This document shows positions 17,884 to 26,261 of a stretch of DNA of 64,000 nucleotides, piece after piece. How positions within the stretch are numbered: position 1 is the first letter of the stretch; each line of letters opens with the position of its first letter. The notes under the pieces are model-generated. The model had not been told where the DNA came from. It made no database searches and saw only the letters and a list, made by a program, of their open reading frames with translations. The translations under genes were made by a program, and so were the position numbers. Origin of the DNA: Belliella buryatensis. Its GTDB lineage: Bacteria > Bacteroidota > Bacteroidia > Cytophagales > Cyclobacteriaceae. The stretch is from assembly GCF_900188245.1 (NCBI RefSeq), contig NZ_FZOK01000011.1:1-64000 (forward strand), given 5' to 3'.

Positions 17884-18450
17884 ATGAAAAAAGAGCATAA
17901 ATGGCAAGAAGAAATCGACTTGCTTAAATCTATTGTGGAGCAAAAAACGCAACTTGTACACAGCATCAAATGGGGCGGTGATGTCTATACCCATGAAGGA
18001 AAAAACATCATCGGCATCAGTGGCTTCAAAAACTATTTTGGTATTTGGTTTTTCAATGGAGTATTTATCAACGACCATCAAAATGTTTTTGTCAACGCGC
18101 AGGAGGAAAAAACAAATGCCATGCTCCAATGGAGAATGACTTCAAAATCAGAAATTGACGAAAAAACACTTCTAGACTATATCGCACAAGCCATAAAAAA
18201 TGAGGAAGCAGGAATCAGGTGGACTCCTAAGAAGTCCGAGAAAAAGGAGGCTACGGGACTTTTGGCAGAAGCCTTAAGTGCCGATAAAGTTTTTAAAACG
18301 CACTTTGATGCATTGACGCCAGGTAAACAAAAAGAATATATCGATTATGTCAGTAGTGCAAAAAGAATAGAAACGCAACAAGCTAGAATAGACAAAATCA
18401 AACCGATGGTTTTGGAAGGCAAAGGACTCAATGATAAATACAAGAAGTGA
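17884..18450 (+). CDS. YdeI/OmdA-like protein with DUF1801 domain
   Basis: The 188-residue protein has an N-terminal DUF1801-like domain (about 20-110; SIKWGGDVYTHEGKNIIGISGFKNY split by turns, FFNGVFIND). A C-terminal YdeI/OmdA-like helical tail follows (about 125-188; LSADKVFKTHFDALTPGKQKEY, AKRIETQQARIDKI). Members have been linked to protection against peptides or stress, but their biochemical role is not known. The frame extends upstream into the MFS gene, but the ATG at 17884 is ten bases past the MFS stop and begins the conserved part. Confidence 0.8.
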   Translation: MKKEHKWQEEIDLLKSIVEQKTQLVHSIKWGGDVYTHEGKNIIGISGFKNYFGIWFFNGVFINDHQNVFVNAQEEKTNAMLQWRMTSKSEIDEKTLLDYIAQAIKNEEAGIRWTPKKSEKKEATGLLAEALSADKVFKTHFDALTPGKQKEYIDYVSSAKRIETQQARIDKIKPMVLEGKGLNDKYKK

Positions 18451-18492
18451 GAACATGTAAACTATTGCATTGTATTAGGTGTTGAAACTGTA

Positions 18493-19563
18493 ATGAAACG
18501 AAAATACATTTTTGCACTCCTGATTCCTGCCTTGCTGCTCTTTATGATAATCGATACAAAAGAAGAAACCATCACTTATACTTCAAATCCAAACCTTAAA
18601 ACTACCGCTCCAGACGAAAATTGGAAAGGAAATCCCATAGAAGAGGACAGGCAATTTATCAATTTATACCATCCTTTTGAATCTTCGGTTAAAGACTTGC
18701 TCAAGTGGAAATTGAGTAAAAATCCACAAAAAGAAGAAAAGGAAGCTGACATTAGGACTTTACCGATTTCAACGGAAACATTTGATTTTGAATCAAAGGA
18801 AGATTATATCATTTGGCTAGGACATGCAAGCTATCTGATTCGATTGGATGGGGTTACTTTTATTACAGATCCATTGTTAATAGATAACCTTTTTTTAAAA
18901 AGAAAGAGTGAGCTTCCCTTTCCCCTAGCGCAATTTCCTCAAATAGATTACCTTTTGCTTTCACATAGTCACAGAGATCATTGTGATAAGTCAAGTATTA
19001 AATGGCTTTCGGAACAAAATCCAAACCTCAAAGTACTAACCGGCTTAGGGATAAATAAGGTCATAAAAAATTGGCTTGACGACCAGGAAGTACAGCAAGC
19101 AGGCTGGTATCAGACTTATGATTTAAATGATTCCAATCTTAGTATACATTATGTCCCGAGTAGGCATTGGTCTAAGCGTTGGCTCAATGATGACAATAAA
19201 AGCCTATGGGGTGGTTTTTATATTCAAAGTAAAAATCAGCGCATCTACTTTATGGGGGATAGTGGTGCAGGCCCACATTTCGAGGACATCAAAAACACTT
19301 TGGGCTCACCTGAGTACTGCTTGATGGGTATAGGCGCCTATAAACCAGAATGGTTTATGCATCAAGCACACATCAGTCCAACTGATGCAATAGAAGCTTT
19401 CAATGTTCTTGAAGGTAGCTATTTTATCCCCATGCATTACGGAACATTTGATCTTTCGGACGAGCCACTTTTAGAACCATGGGATGTTGTTGCATCCAAT
19501 CAACAATCAATTAATGGCGAGTTGATTGAGCCAGTATTAGGCAAAAACCTGATCAAAAAATAA
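18493..19563 (+). CDS. Metallo-beta-lactamase fold hydrolase, NAPE-PLD/UlaG-like
   Basis: The 356-residue protein starts with a hydrophobic segment (about 4-20), probably a signal anchor, and continues into an MBL fold. It has the metal motif SHSHRDHCD (about 156-164), WLGHASYLIRLDG upstream, the metal-binding RHWSKR and MGDSGAGPHF segments, and IPMHYGTFDLSDEPL near the end. The arrangement matches the N-acyl-phosphatidylethanolamine phospholipase D-like or UlaG-like branch. It could act on a lipid or phosphodiester in the envelope, but the substrate is uncertain. It lies 42 bp after the YdeI-like gene. Confidence 0.82.
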   Translation: MKRKYIFALLIPALLLFMIIDTKEETITYTSNPNLKTTAPDENWKGNPIEEDRQFINLYHPFESSVKDLLKWKLSKNPQKEEKEADIRTLPISTETFDFESKEDYIIWLGHASYLIRLDGVTFITDPLLIDNLFLKRKSELPFPLAQFPQIDYLLLSHSHRDHCDKSSIKWLSEQNPNLKVLTGLGINKVIKNWLDDQEVQQAGWYQTYDLNDSNLSIHYVPSRHWSKRWLNDDNKSLWGGFYIQSKNQRIYFMGDSGAGPHFEDIKNTLGSPEYCLMGIGAYKPEWFMHQAHISPTDAIEAFNVLEGSYFIPMHYGTFDLSDEPLLEPWDVVASNQQSINGELIEPVLGKNLIKK

Positions 19564-19682
19564 GCTTTTCACATTAGAGAAATATTAAAAACTATTTATT
19601 AGGTTTATCCACTTCTTGGAAAAACTTTGAACCCATCTTTATAAATTAATTTATCGTATCTTTACAGCACTTTGTAAAAAGA

Positions 19683-19700
19683 TCGACCAGTTGTAGGTCG
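19683..19700 (+). promoter_or_regulatory. Hairpin in the leader of the DEAD-box helicase gene
   Basis: CGACC and GGTCG form a 5-bp stem with a 7-base loop, followed by CTTTAATAG, 70-87 bp before the helicase start. The 206-bp gap before the helicase holds no gene. Helicase mRNAs often have long structured leaders; regulation here is only a guess. Confidence 0.3.
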
Positions 19701-19769
19701 CTTTAATAGAACATTTCCTGCTGTCATAGACCATACAACATCTTTTGCAGCATCATTACACACAGCCAA

Positions 19770-20993
19770 ATGGCATTCAAAAATCTTAATCTTATTGACC
19801 CTATCCTTAAAGCATTGGCTTTGGAAGGATACACTACGCCTACACCCATTCAGAAGCAAGCAATTCCTTTGATCTTGGAAAGAAGAGACCTCTTGGGCTG
19901 TGCTCAGACGGGCACGGGTAAAACCGCCGCATTCTCCATCCCGATGATCCAATTGCTTCATGATCAAAAAAAGCAAAAATTTGGAATCAAAGCATTGATC
20001 CTTACTCCTACCAGGGAGTTGGCGATTCAGATAGATGAGAGTTTAGCAGCATATAGCAAATTCACAAGCCTAAGACATACCGTCATATTTGGAGGAGTCA
20101 ACCAAAATCCACAAACTGCTGCCTTGAAAAGGGGCGTAGATATCCTTGTGGCTACTCCAGGGAGATTGTTGGATTTGATCAATCAGAAATTCGTAGACTT
20201 GAGGCAATTGCAGTTTTTTGTACTTGACGAAGCCGATCGTATGTTAGATATGGGCTTTATTCATGACATCAAGAAGATCATTGCACTACTACCTACAAAA
20301 AGACAAACCTTGTTTTTCTCTGCTACAATGCCTCCAGAAATTCAGGTGCTTGCAGACAGGTTATTGACCAATCCTGCAAAAGTTGAGGTAACGCCACCAT
20401 CTTCTACAGTTGATAAAATAGATCAGAGGCTTTATTACACTTCCAAAAGTGATAAGCCGAAATTACTCAAGCATTTATTGGAGACGCTTGATATTGAGAC
20501 TGCCCTGGTATTTACCAGAACCAAACACGGTGCGGATAAAGTAGTAAAATACTTGCAAAAAGATGATATTCGAGCTGCTGCGATTCATGGAAATAAAAGC
20601 CAAAATCAAAGGCAAAACGCCTTGAAAGATTTTAAAGCAGGTAAATTAAAAGTTTTGGTAGCCACCGACATTGCTGCTAGAGGAATCGATATTGATGAAC
20701 TTGCCCACGTTATCAATTTTGACTTACCCAATGTATCTGAAACTTACGTGCACCGAATCGGTAGAACAGGTAGAGCTGGCAACTCAGGAATCGCTGTATC
20801 CATCTGTGACGAAGAACAACACAAGGAATTGAAGGATATTGAAAAGTTGATCGGGAAAAGAATTCCTGAGATCACTGACCATCCCTATCCATTTACTGGT
20901 AAAGTAACTGGTCCAGCACCAAAACAACAAAGACCTTCTAGAAATAGTAAATCAGGAGATAGACGACCTGAAAATCGGTTCAAAAGAAGATAA
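19770..20993 (+). CDS. DEAD-box ATP-dependent RNA helicase, RhlE-like
   Basis: The 407-residue protein shows all helicase motifs in order: Q motif PTPIQKQAIP (about 24-33), Walker A AQTGTGKT (about 47-54), PTRELA, TPGRLLD, DEAD (VLDEADRM, about 150), SAT, ARGIDIDELAHVINFD and HRIGRTGR (about 330-337). A basic tail follows (about 375-407; RPSRNSKSGDRRPENRFKRR). It unwinds RNA duplexes in ribosome assembly or RNA decay, and RhlE-type members are often cold-responsive. It ends 5 bp before a shared hairpin terminator. Confidence 0.95.
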   Translation: MAFKNLNLIDPILKALALEGYTTPTPIQKQAIPLILERRDLLGCAQTGTGKTAAFSIPMIQLLHDQKKQKFGIKALILTPTRELAIQIDESLAAYSKFTSLRHTVIFGGVNQNPQTAALKRGVDILVATPGRLLDLINQKFVDLRQLQFFVLDEADRMLDMGFIHDIKKIIALLPTKRQTLFFSATMPPEIQVLADRLLTNPAKVEVTPPSSTVDKIDQRLYYTSKSDKPKLLKHLLETLDIETALVFTRTKHGADKVVKYLQKDDIRAAAIHGNKSQNQRQNALKDFKAGKLKVLVATDIAARGIDIDELAHVINFDLPNVSETYVHRIGRTGRAGNSGIAVSICDEEQHKELKDIEKLIGKRIPEITDHPYPFTGKVTGPAPKQQRPSRNSKSGDRRPENRFKRR

Positions 20994-20998
20994 ACAAA

Positions 20999-21025
20999 AA
21001 GCCGTCAGCATCCTGCTGACGGCTT
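20999..21025. terminator. Bidirectional terminator between helicase and SoxB-like genes
   Basis: AAGCCGTCAGCA and TGCTGACGGCTT form a perfect 12-bp stem with a 3-base loop. It is flanked on the left by AAACAAAAA (a T run on the minus strand) and on the right by AGTTT. It serves the plus-strand helicase and, 41 bp past its stop, the minus-strand phosphoesterase gene. Confidence 0.9.
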
Positions 21026-21065
21026 AGTTTAAAAAGGTTACGGTATAATATTCTTGATTTTTTTA

Positions 21066-22754
21066 CTACCTGAATTGATATTCAACACCAGAAACTTGTG
21101 TCAAAAGTGTAGCTGGGGCATCCAATGCTTTTGCCGCTCCCTTTGGTGTAGGTGTCACGGGAGAATTTTCAGCCAAATACTCCAACATCACTTGATGTAA
21201 AGTCAAATCTTTATTGACTACGTTCTGTACATTGTTCATTCTACAGATCACATCGGCTGGATCTCCATCTCTTTCACAGGCACTGATCGAATAGGTCTTG
21301 GTCAATTCCAAGGGTTCACCTTTTACAGTCACTGATTTTACACGCTTCCCTTCATCTCCAAAAGCGTAAAATTCCACTTCCATTCCTTGAAACTTAATCA
21401 CCCAGCCTCCAAATCGCTTTGAGGCATCTTCGGCAAAGACATTGTTCAATTCCTTCTCCAACCAATTCATCAGCTGGAGCCCTGTGACCCTGCCTGTTCT
21501 CACAATGCTATCCACTGGCAACATGTCGTATACATTCCCCCTGGTGATCGGGATATTACCTGTCTCATCCGGAGTAGTATTCGGCGGACAGAATCGGAAT
21601 CCATTGGATAATACAATATCAATATCTGGTATCTTCCAACTCAAAGCATCCAGCACCATCTGATCGATGGGATTCTCGATGACAAAATACCGATAAAGAG
21701 GTATGGTAGAATAGCCTACTACTTTTTCAATGTCTGATTTAAAAGGCGCTTCTACTTGCTCGATGATGTTAGTTATTTTTTCAGAGCCTTTGATCTCATC
21801 AGCTAGCACATCCAAGAGCTCGTATTCATCTTTGACGACCTTACCATCTTCAAAAGTCAGCTCCAATTTCCCTAGAAAGGAACCGAAGGCACCCGGCTGT
21901 ACTACTTTCGCATATTTGCCTTGAATAGGTTTTCTAACTCGTTCGTGTGTATCCGCTCCCAAAATGTAATCCACACCTTCTGCTGCAGGATTGTTAGCTA
22001 AAGCGATTTCTTGAGAAAGTCCTATATGTGAAACGATGGCTACAAAAGCACATTTTTCCTGATTTTTCAACACATCCACATAATGGGCTACATTGTCTTC
22101 TGGCTTGGTGAAAATGATACCCTCACTGTAATTTGGAGATTGTCGATTTGGAACTAGGTGATCATTGTAGCCCAAAAATCCGATTTTCACCCCATTGACT
22201 CTCCATATATAATATGGGGGAAAAATCAACTCTCCTTTTTGTCCATTTCCCAAATCATGGTACATATTGGCACATACCTTAGGTGCATTAAGTGAACCAA
22301 GAAGGTCTTGCATGGATTTCTTGTAGTAGACCACTTCCCAGTTACCTGGTAGATAGAGATCATAACTCATGGCATTGAGTATGGGCACCATGGCTTCACC
22401 TTCAGTCTTTACAGAAAGCATAGAGCCTTGGAACATATCGCCTGTATCAATCAAAAATGAATTTTCAACTTTGGCACGTTCTTGTTGAATGAATGTATGT
22501 AAATTAGCATACCCTCCAGCTTTTTTGAAAATGGACTCTCCATTTTCCCAGTATAGTTCATCATGCGGATGAATTTGACAGTGGACATCAGTAGTTTGAA
22601 ATATGGTCAGTTTAAAGTTGGTTTTTGGGCTATCGTCTAAATCTACGGCTTGTTTTTGAGTTTCATTGGCACAACCTGGAGCTAAAGAGATCAAGCCTGT
22701 TCCTGCACTGAGTGCGCCCAATTTGGCAATAAAACTTCTTCTTGAGTTTTTCAT
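21066..22754 (-). CDS. Tat-exported 5'-nucleotidase/SoxB-like metallophosphoesterase
   Basis: The 562-residue protein begins with the twin-arginine signal NSRRSFIAKLGALSAG and a possible lipobox APGC (Cys28). The phosphoesterase domain has TTDVHCQ (about 53-59), DTGDMFQGS (about 103), GNWE (about 137), SHIG and GADTHER (about 256-268). A 5'-nucleotidase C-terminal domain follows with NGFRF near 385 and VDSIVRTGRVTGLQL. GNWE replaces the usual GNHE/GNHD and resembles the tryptophan variant in SoxB (thiosulfohydrolase), so the substrate may be a sulfur compound or nucleotide. No other sox gene is in view. It is divergent from the SulP transporter gene. Confidence 0.8.
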   Translation of the reverse strand: MKNSRRSFIAKLGALSAGTGLISLAPGCANETQKQAVDLDDSPKTNFKLTIFQTTDVHCQIHPHDELYWENGESIFKKAGGYANLHTFIQQERAKVENSFLIDTGDMFQGSMLSVKTEGEAMVPILNAMSYDLYLPGNWEVVYYKKSMQDLLGSLNAPKVCANMYHDLGNGQKGELIFPPYYIWRVNGVKIGFLGYNDHLVPNRQSPNYSEGIIFTKPEDNVAHYVDVLKNQEKCAFVAIVSHIGLSQEIALANNPAAEGVDYILGADTHERVRKPIQGKYAKVVQPGAFGSFLGKLELTFEDGKVVKDEYELLDVLADEIKGSEKITNIIEQVEAPFKSDIEKVVGYSTIPLYRYFVIENPIDQMVLDALSWKIPDIDIVLSNGFRFCPPNTTPDETGNIPITRGNVYDMLPVDSIVRTGRVTGLQLMNWLEKELNNVFAEDASKRFGGWVIKFQGMEVEFYAFGDEGKRVKSVTVKGEPLELTKTYSISACERDGDPADVICRMNNVQNVVNKDLTLHQVMLEYLAENSPVTPTPKGAAKALDAPATLLTQVSGVEYQFR

Positions 22755-22955
22755 GTTTGAATGTTAGTGTTTGCATCAAGCTACCAATAATATAAGGTAG
22801 ATTGAATAATCAATATGTCACAAAGCAAAAATGTGAATTTCCGTAAATCAATGAAGTGATAAAAGTTACAAAGACAAAAAAAATCCAAGATTTCAAAATT
22901 TATAAAACATCGCTTCAGATGTAACAAACATCACCAAACCTAATCTCAATAGTTA

Positions 22956-22967
22956 TGACTTTTGTAG
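22956..22967 (+). promoter_or_regulatory. Degenerate FNR-type site before the SulP gene
   Basis: TGACTTTTGTAG matches the first half-site and spacer of the uspA site TGACTTTTGTCA but is degraded in the second half. It is centred 69 bp before the SulP start. A TAnn-like element (TAGCCTGA, 22993-23000) follows at roughly the spacing seen in the better sites. This is a weak call on its own. Confidence 0.3.
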
Positions 22968-23030
22968 GGTGATTTCAGGAAATGCTGATGGCTAGCCTGA
23001 TTTTTACTATCTTCAAATAGAATTTAGACT

Positions 23031-24785
23031 ATGAACAATACGTTTGCACATAAGCTTAGAGGTTTCCTTCCTATTTTGGAATGGCTACCTAATTATAAAA
23101 AAACAGATCTGCAGGGTGACCTTTCAGCGGGTCTAACTGTAGGTATCATGTTGATTCCTCAGGGAATGGCTTATGCCATGCTTGCAGGTTTGGAACCCAT
23201 ACATGGATTGTATGCAGTGACTGTCCCGCTTCTACTTTATGCGATTTTTGGCACATCTAGACAGCTTGCAGTTGGCCCTGTGGCGATGGTATCACTATTG
23301 ACAGCATCAGGTATAGCGAGTTTGAATGCTGGATCTCCCGAACAATATTTGATTTATGCACTAACACTCGCTTTTTTGGTTGGCTTGATTCAGTTTGGAA
23401 TGGGAGCACTCAAACTTGGATTTGTTGTCAACTTCCTCTCCCACCCTGTAATCAGTGGCTTTACTTCCGCTGCTGCTATCATTATTGGTTTGAGTCAGAT
23501 CAAGCACCTTTTCAGAATCAACCTGCCTAATTCTGAGCATATTCAAGAAATGGCTGTAGCCATATTCCAAAATATTGGGGACATTCACTGGATCACTTTT
23601 GGAATCGGCGTAATTGGAATCATCATCATCAAGTACGGTAAGAAAATTCATAAAAGCTTTCCTGCTCCTCTAGTCGCAGTAGTGGTGGGTATTGCATTAG
23701 TTGCAGGTTTTGATTTGACGCAATATGGTGTCAAAATCGTAGGTGATGTACCAAGTGGACTCCCTACCTTTTCTTCACCATCTTTTGATATGGAGTCTTG
23801 GAAAACACTCTTCCCTATTGCATTGACGATTTCATTGGTTGGTTTTGCAGAGAGTTTTGCAGTGGCTAAAACTATCCAAGCAAAGCATAAAAATTATCGA
23901 CTCAATGCCAATCAAGAACTGATCGCTTTGGGAATGGCCAACTTTGGGTCTGCCTTTTTCAGAGGTTATCCTGTGACAGGAGGATTTTCTAGGACAGCTG
24001 TCAACAATGATGCTGGGGCTAAGACTACTATGGCTTCTATCATTTCTGCGGTACTAATCGTATTGACTTTACTATTCTTCACAAGTTTATTCTACAATTT
24101 ACCAAGTGCAATTCTTGCAGCAGTGGTTTTGGTGGCTGTTTCTGGCTTGGTTGATTTCAAAGAACCAGTTCATTTATGGCATAAGGATAAGTTTGATTTC
24201 ACCATGCTTGTGGCGACGTTTATCATCACATTGACACTGGGGATAGAGACCGGAATCATTTCAGGGATGGTTTTATCCCTTTTAGTGGTGATCTACAAGG
24301 CTTCTAGACCTCATATGGCTCAGCTTGGTAGAGTACCCGGCACCAATATCTACAGAAATATCAATAGATTTTCGGACTTAGACGTCAAGGAGAATTTACT
24401 AATGGTCAGAATCGATGGCCCAATCTACTTTGCCAATGTAGAATACATCAAAGACAAACTGGACAAATGGATTCAAGAGCGCAATGATCAGGTAAAAATG
24501 ATCGTGTTCAACATGGAATCTGTCACCAATATCGATAGCACGGGCGCACATGAACTTAATGAATGGATCAATGCTTGGAGAAAATCGGATATAGATATTT
24601 GTATGACAAGCATCAAAGGCCCAGTAAGAGATGTGCTCAACAGGTGGGCAATTCTAGAATGTGTGGGTGCAGACCATGTATTTGTAGATGATAACTCAGC
24701 CGTCTCAGCTTACGAGCATACAATGGATACTGAAACATTAGAAAAATATACGCCATACGCCATTCAATCAAATATCAAGAAATAA
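23031..24785 (+). CDS. SulP-family anion transporter with STAS domain
   Basis: The 584-residue protein has the SulP core of about 10-14 membrane segments with the signature LTVGIMLIPQGMAYAMLAGLEP in two pieces near 35-60. The C-terminal STAS domain (about 440-560) carries IVFNMESVTNIDSTGAHELNEW around a DSTG phosphorylation-type loop. SulP members carry sulfate, bicarbonate or other anions. The stop codon overlaps the ATG of a beta-carbonic anhydrase gene by one base (TAATG), which favours bicarbonate as substrate; that is inference from context. A SoxB-like gene is divergent upstream, so a sulfur anion is the alternative. Confidence 0.88.
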   Translation: MNNTFAHKLRGFLPILEWLPNYKKTDLQGDLSAGLTVGIMLIPQGMAYAMLAGLEPIHGLYAVTVPLLLYAIFGTSRQLAVGPVAMVSLLTASGIASLNAGSPEQYLIYALTLAFLVGLIQFGMGALKLGFVVNFLSHPVISGFTSAAAIIIGLSQIKHLFRINLPNSEHIQEMAVAIFQNIGDIHWITFGIGVIGIIIIKYGKKIHKSFPAPLVAVVVGIALVAGFDLTQYGVKIVGDVPSGLPTFSSPSFDMESWKTLFPIALTISLVGFAESFAVAKTIQAKHKNYRLNANQELIALGMANFGSAFFRGYPVTGGFSRTAVNNDAGAKTTMASIISAVLIVLTLLFFTSLFYNLPSAILAAVVLVAVSGLVDFKEPVHLWHKDKFDFTMLVATFIITLTLGIETGIISGMVLSLLVVIYKASRPHMAQLGRVPGTNIYRNINRFSDLDVKENLLMVRIDGPIYFANVEYIKDKLDKWIQERNDQVKMIVFNMESVTNIDSTGAHELNEWINAWRKSDIDICMTSIKGPVRDVLNRWAILECVGADHVFVDDNSAVSAYEHTMDTETLEKYTPYAIQSNIKK

Positions 24786-25387
24786 TGTGCCAGATCAACG
24801 TCAATCAATACCTGTCCAATAATGAAAATTGGGTAAAAGAAGTACTGGCCAAGGATGCTGCGTATTTCGATGAATTGAAAATAGGTCAACACCCCAAGGC
24901 ATTGCTCTTAGGATGTTCTGATAGCCGAGTGAACCCTTCTAAAGTTCTAGGGACTGAACTTGGGGAGCTATTTATCCATAGAAACATCGCGAATGTGGTA
25001 TCACACACCGACTTGAATTTCCTCTCTGTCATGCAATATGCCGTGGAAGCATTGGGAGTGAGAGACATCATCGTGTATGGTCATTATGGCTGCGGAGGAA
25101 TCAAGGCTGCTTATGAAAACAAAGCCAATGGACTGATCGATAACTGGCTTGCCAACATCAAAGATGTGATCAGACATTATAGAAAAGACCTAGAGGCTAT
25201 AGCAGATGAAAACGAAAAACTCAATCGGCTTGTAGAATACAATGTACTGGAGCAAATAGAAAATATCAAACAATCCTCAGTCTATACAGAAGCCTTGGCC
25301 AAAGACATCAAACTCAACCTCCATGGCTGGGTATTTGACTTATCTACAGGATTAGTGAGAAATTTGAAGGAAGAGGTGATTGTTTGA
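24785..25387 (+). CDS. Beta-class carbonic anhydrase
   Basis: The 200-residue protein has the zinc and catalytic motifs of beta carbonic anhydrases: CSDSRVNP (about 44-51), HRNIANVV (about 66-73) and HYGCGGIKAA (about 101-110), with Cys, His and Cys as zinc ligands. It interconverts CO2 and bicarbonate in the cytoplasm. Its start overlaps the SulP stop by one nucleotide, so the two proteins should be made in a fixed ratio. It is convergent with the Crp/Fnr gene; I see no strong terminator in the 109-bp gap. Confidence 0.95.
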   Translation: MCQINVNQYLSNNENWVKEVLAKDAAYFDELKIGQHPKALLLGCSDSRVNPSKVLGTELGELFIHRNIANVVSHTDLNFLSVMQYAVEALGVRDIIVYGHYGCGGIKAAYENKANGLIDNWLANIKDVIRHYRKDLEAIADENEKLNRLVEYNVLEQIENIKQSSVYTEALAKDIKLNLHGWVFDLSTGLVRNLKEEVIV

Positions 25388-25496
25388 AGAAAAATCAATG
25401 GTCATCATAATGACCCCAAGCGGCAAGAACTAAAAATACTTCTTTTCCCTTTGCTTCTCTCCGTCCCTTAGAACCCTTTGCGAGCCAGTAAACCCA

Positions 25497-26150
25497 CTAT
25501 GCAATCAACTCTTCGAAGTCATCTCGGATATAGATTACATTTCTACCTAACTCAATCCATTTCTTCTTTTCCAATTGCTTGAGCAATCTTGAGATTACTT
25601 CCCTGGAAGTTCCTAGTTCATTGGAGATTTCTTGATGGGTGGTATGTAGCTCATTTGACTTATACTGCTTCATTTTGGTTACAATGTAGCGCATCAATCG
25701 CTCATCCATTCGCTTGAATGCAACTGCATCTAAGGCCACCAACATTTCTTGGAATCTATTTTGATAAGTATTGGCTACAAAATCTTTCCACTGCTTGTAT
25801 CTATCAGACCACTGTTCATGGAGTTGAATCGGGATGCCTAAAATGACGGTATTTTCTTCAGCTACAGCCTTGATTTCTGATGGTTTGGAAGTAGTACAGC
25901 AGGTCAAGGAGAGCGCACAAGTTTCTCCAGGCTCGAGATAATACAAGAAAAGTTCTCTCCCATCTTCATCCATTCGCATGATTTTGATCGCTCCCTCCAG
26001 TACAATAGGCACCATTTTCACAAACTGACCTGGTTCTGTGATCACCTTGCCATAATCGAATTTATGCACTGTACCCTGCTCCAACATGGCACAAAGCAAA
26101 TTAGGGTCGGTGATGTTGGGTAATTTTTGTTTGAGGTAATCTAATTCCAT
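25497..26150 (-). CDS. Crp/Fnr-family transcriptional regulator
   Basis: The 217-residue protein has a cyclic-nucleotide-binding-like sensor domain (about 10-125), a long dimer helix and a C-terminal winged helix (about 150-215). The recognition helix reads TSREVISRLLKQL, giving the E-x-x-S-R pattern of FNR, which reads TGA half-sites, rather than the CRP pattern. The N-terminal iron-sulfur cysteines of FNR are missing. A CALSLTCCTTS motif around residues 80-90 is typical of this Bacteroidota subgroup and might sense redox or a metal. The frame opens at 26198, but the ATG at 26150 starts the conserved domain. A TGAT-N4-GTCA dyad lies just upstream, suggesting autoregulation. Confidence 0.88.
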   Translation of the reverse strand: MELDYLKQKLPNITDPNLLCAMLEQGTVHKFDYGKVITEPGQFVKMVPIVLEGAIKIMRMDEDGRELFLYYLEPGETCALSLTCCTTSKPSEIKAVAEENTVILGIPIQLHEQWSDRYKQWKDFVANTYQNRFQEMLVALDAVAFKRMDERLMRYIVTKMKQYKSNELHTTHQEISNELGTSREVISRLLKQLEKKKWIELGRNVIYIRDDFEELIA

Positions 26151-26184
26151 GTGATAAAGAAAAGCTGAATGAATATCCAAAATA

Positions 26185-26198
26185 GTGATAATAGTCAC
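26185..26198 (-). promoter_or_regulatory. FNR-type dyad in the crp/fnr-like promoter
   Basis: GTGATAATAGTCAC contains TGAT-AATA-GTCA (26186-26197). Its half-sites are identical to those of the site before the site-2 protease gene. It is centred 41 bp before the regulator ATG, close enough to overlap the promoter, so autorepression or autoactivation is plausible. Confidence 0.5.
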
Positions 26199-26206
26199 AA
26201 AAAGAA

Positions 26207-26235
26207 AAAGGGTTGGATAAAATACCCAACCCTTT
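26207..26235 (-). terminator. Terminator of the SDR gene
   Basis: AAAGGGTTGG (26207-26216) and CCAACCCTTT (26226-26235) form a 10-bp stem with a 9-base loop. On the minus strand it is followed by TTCTTTTTG. It separates the SDR gene from the regulator gene downstream. Confidence 0.8.
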
Positions 26236-26261
26236 GTTAAAATAGTAAACCAACCACACGC

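Noticed and set aside
22818-22836. TCACA-N9-TGTGA dyad as a CRP site upstream of SulP and the SoxB-like gene
   Set aside because: CRP sites read TGTGA-N6-TCACA; the half-sites are in the opposite order and the spacer is longer. Kept out as a regulatory call.
25400-25415. GGTCAT/ATGACC stem between carbonic anhydrase and the Crp/Fnr gene as a terminator
   Set aside because: Only 6 bp of stem and no T run on either strand.
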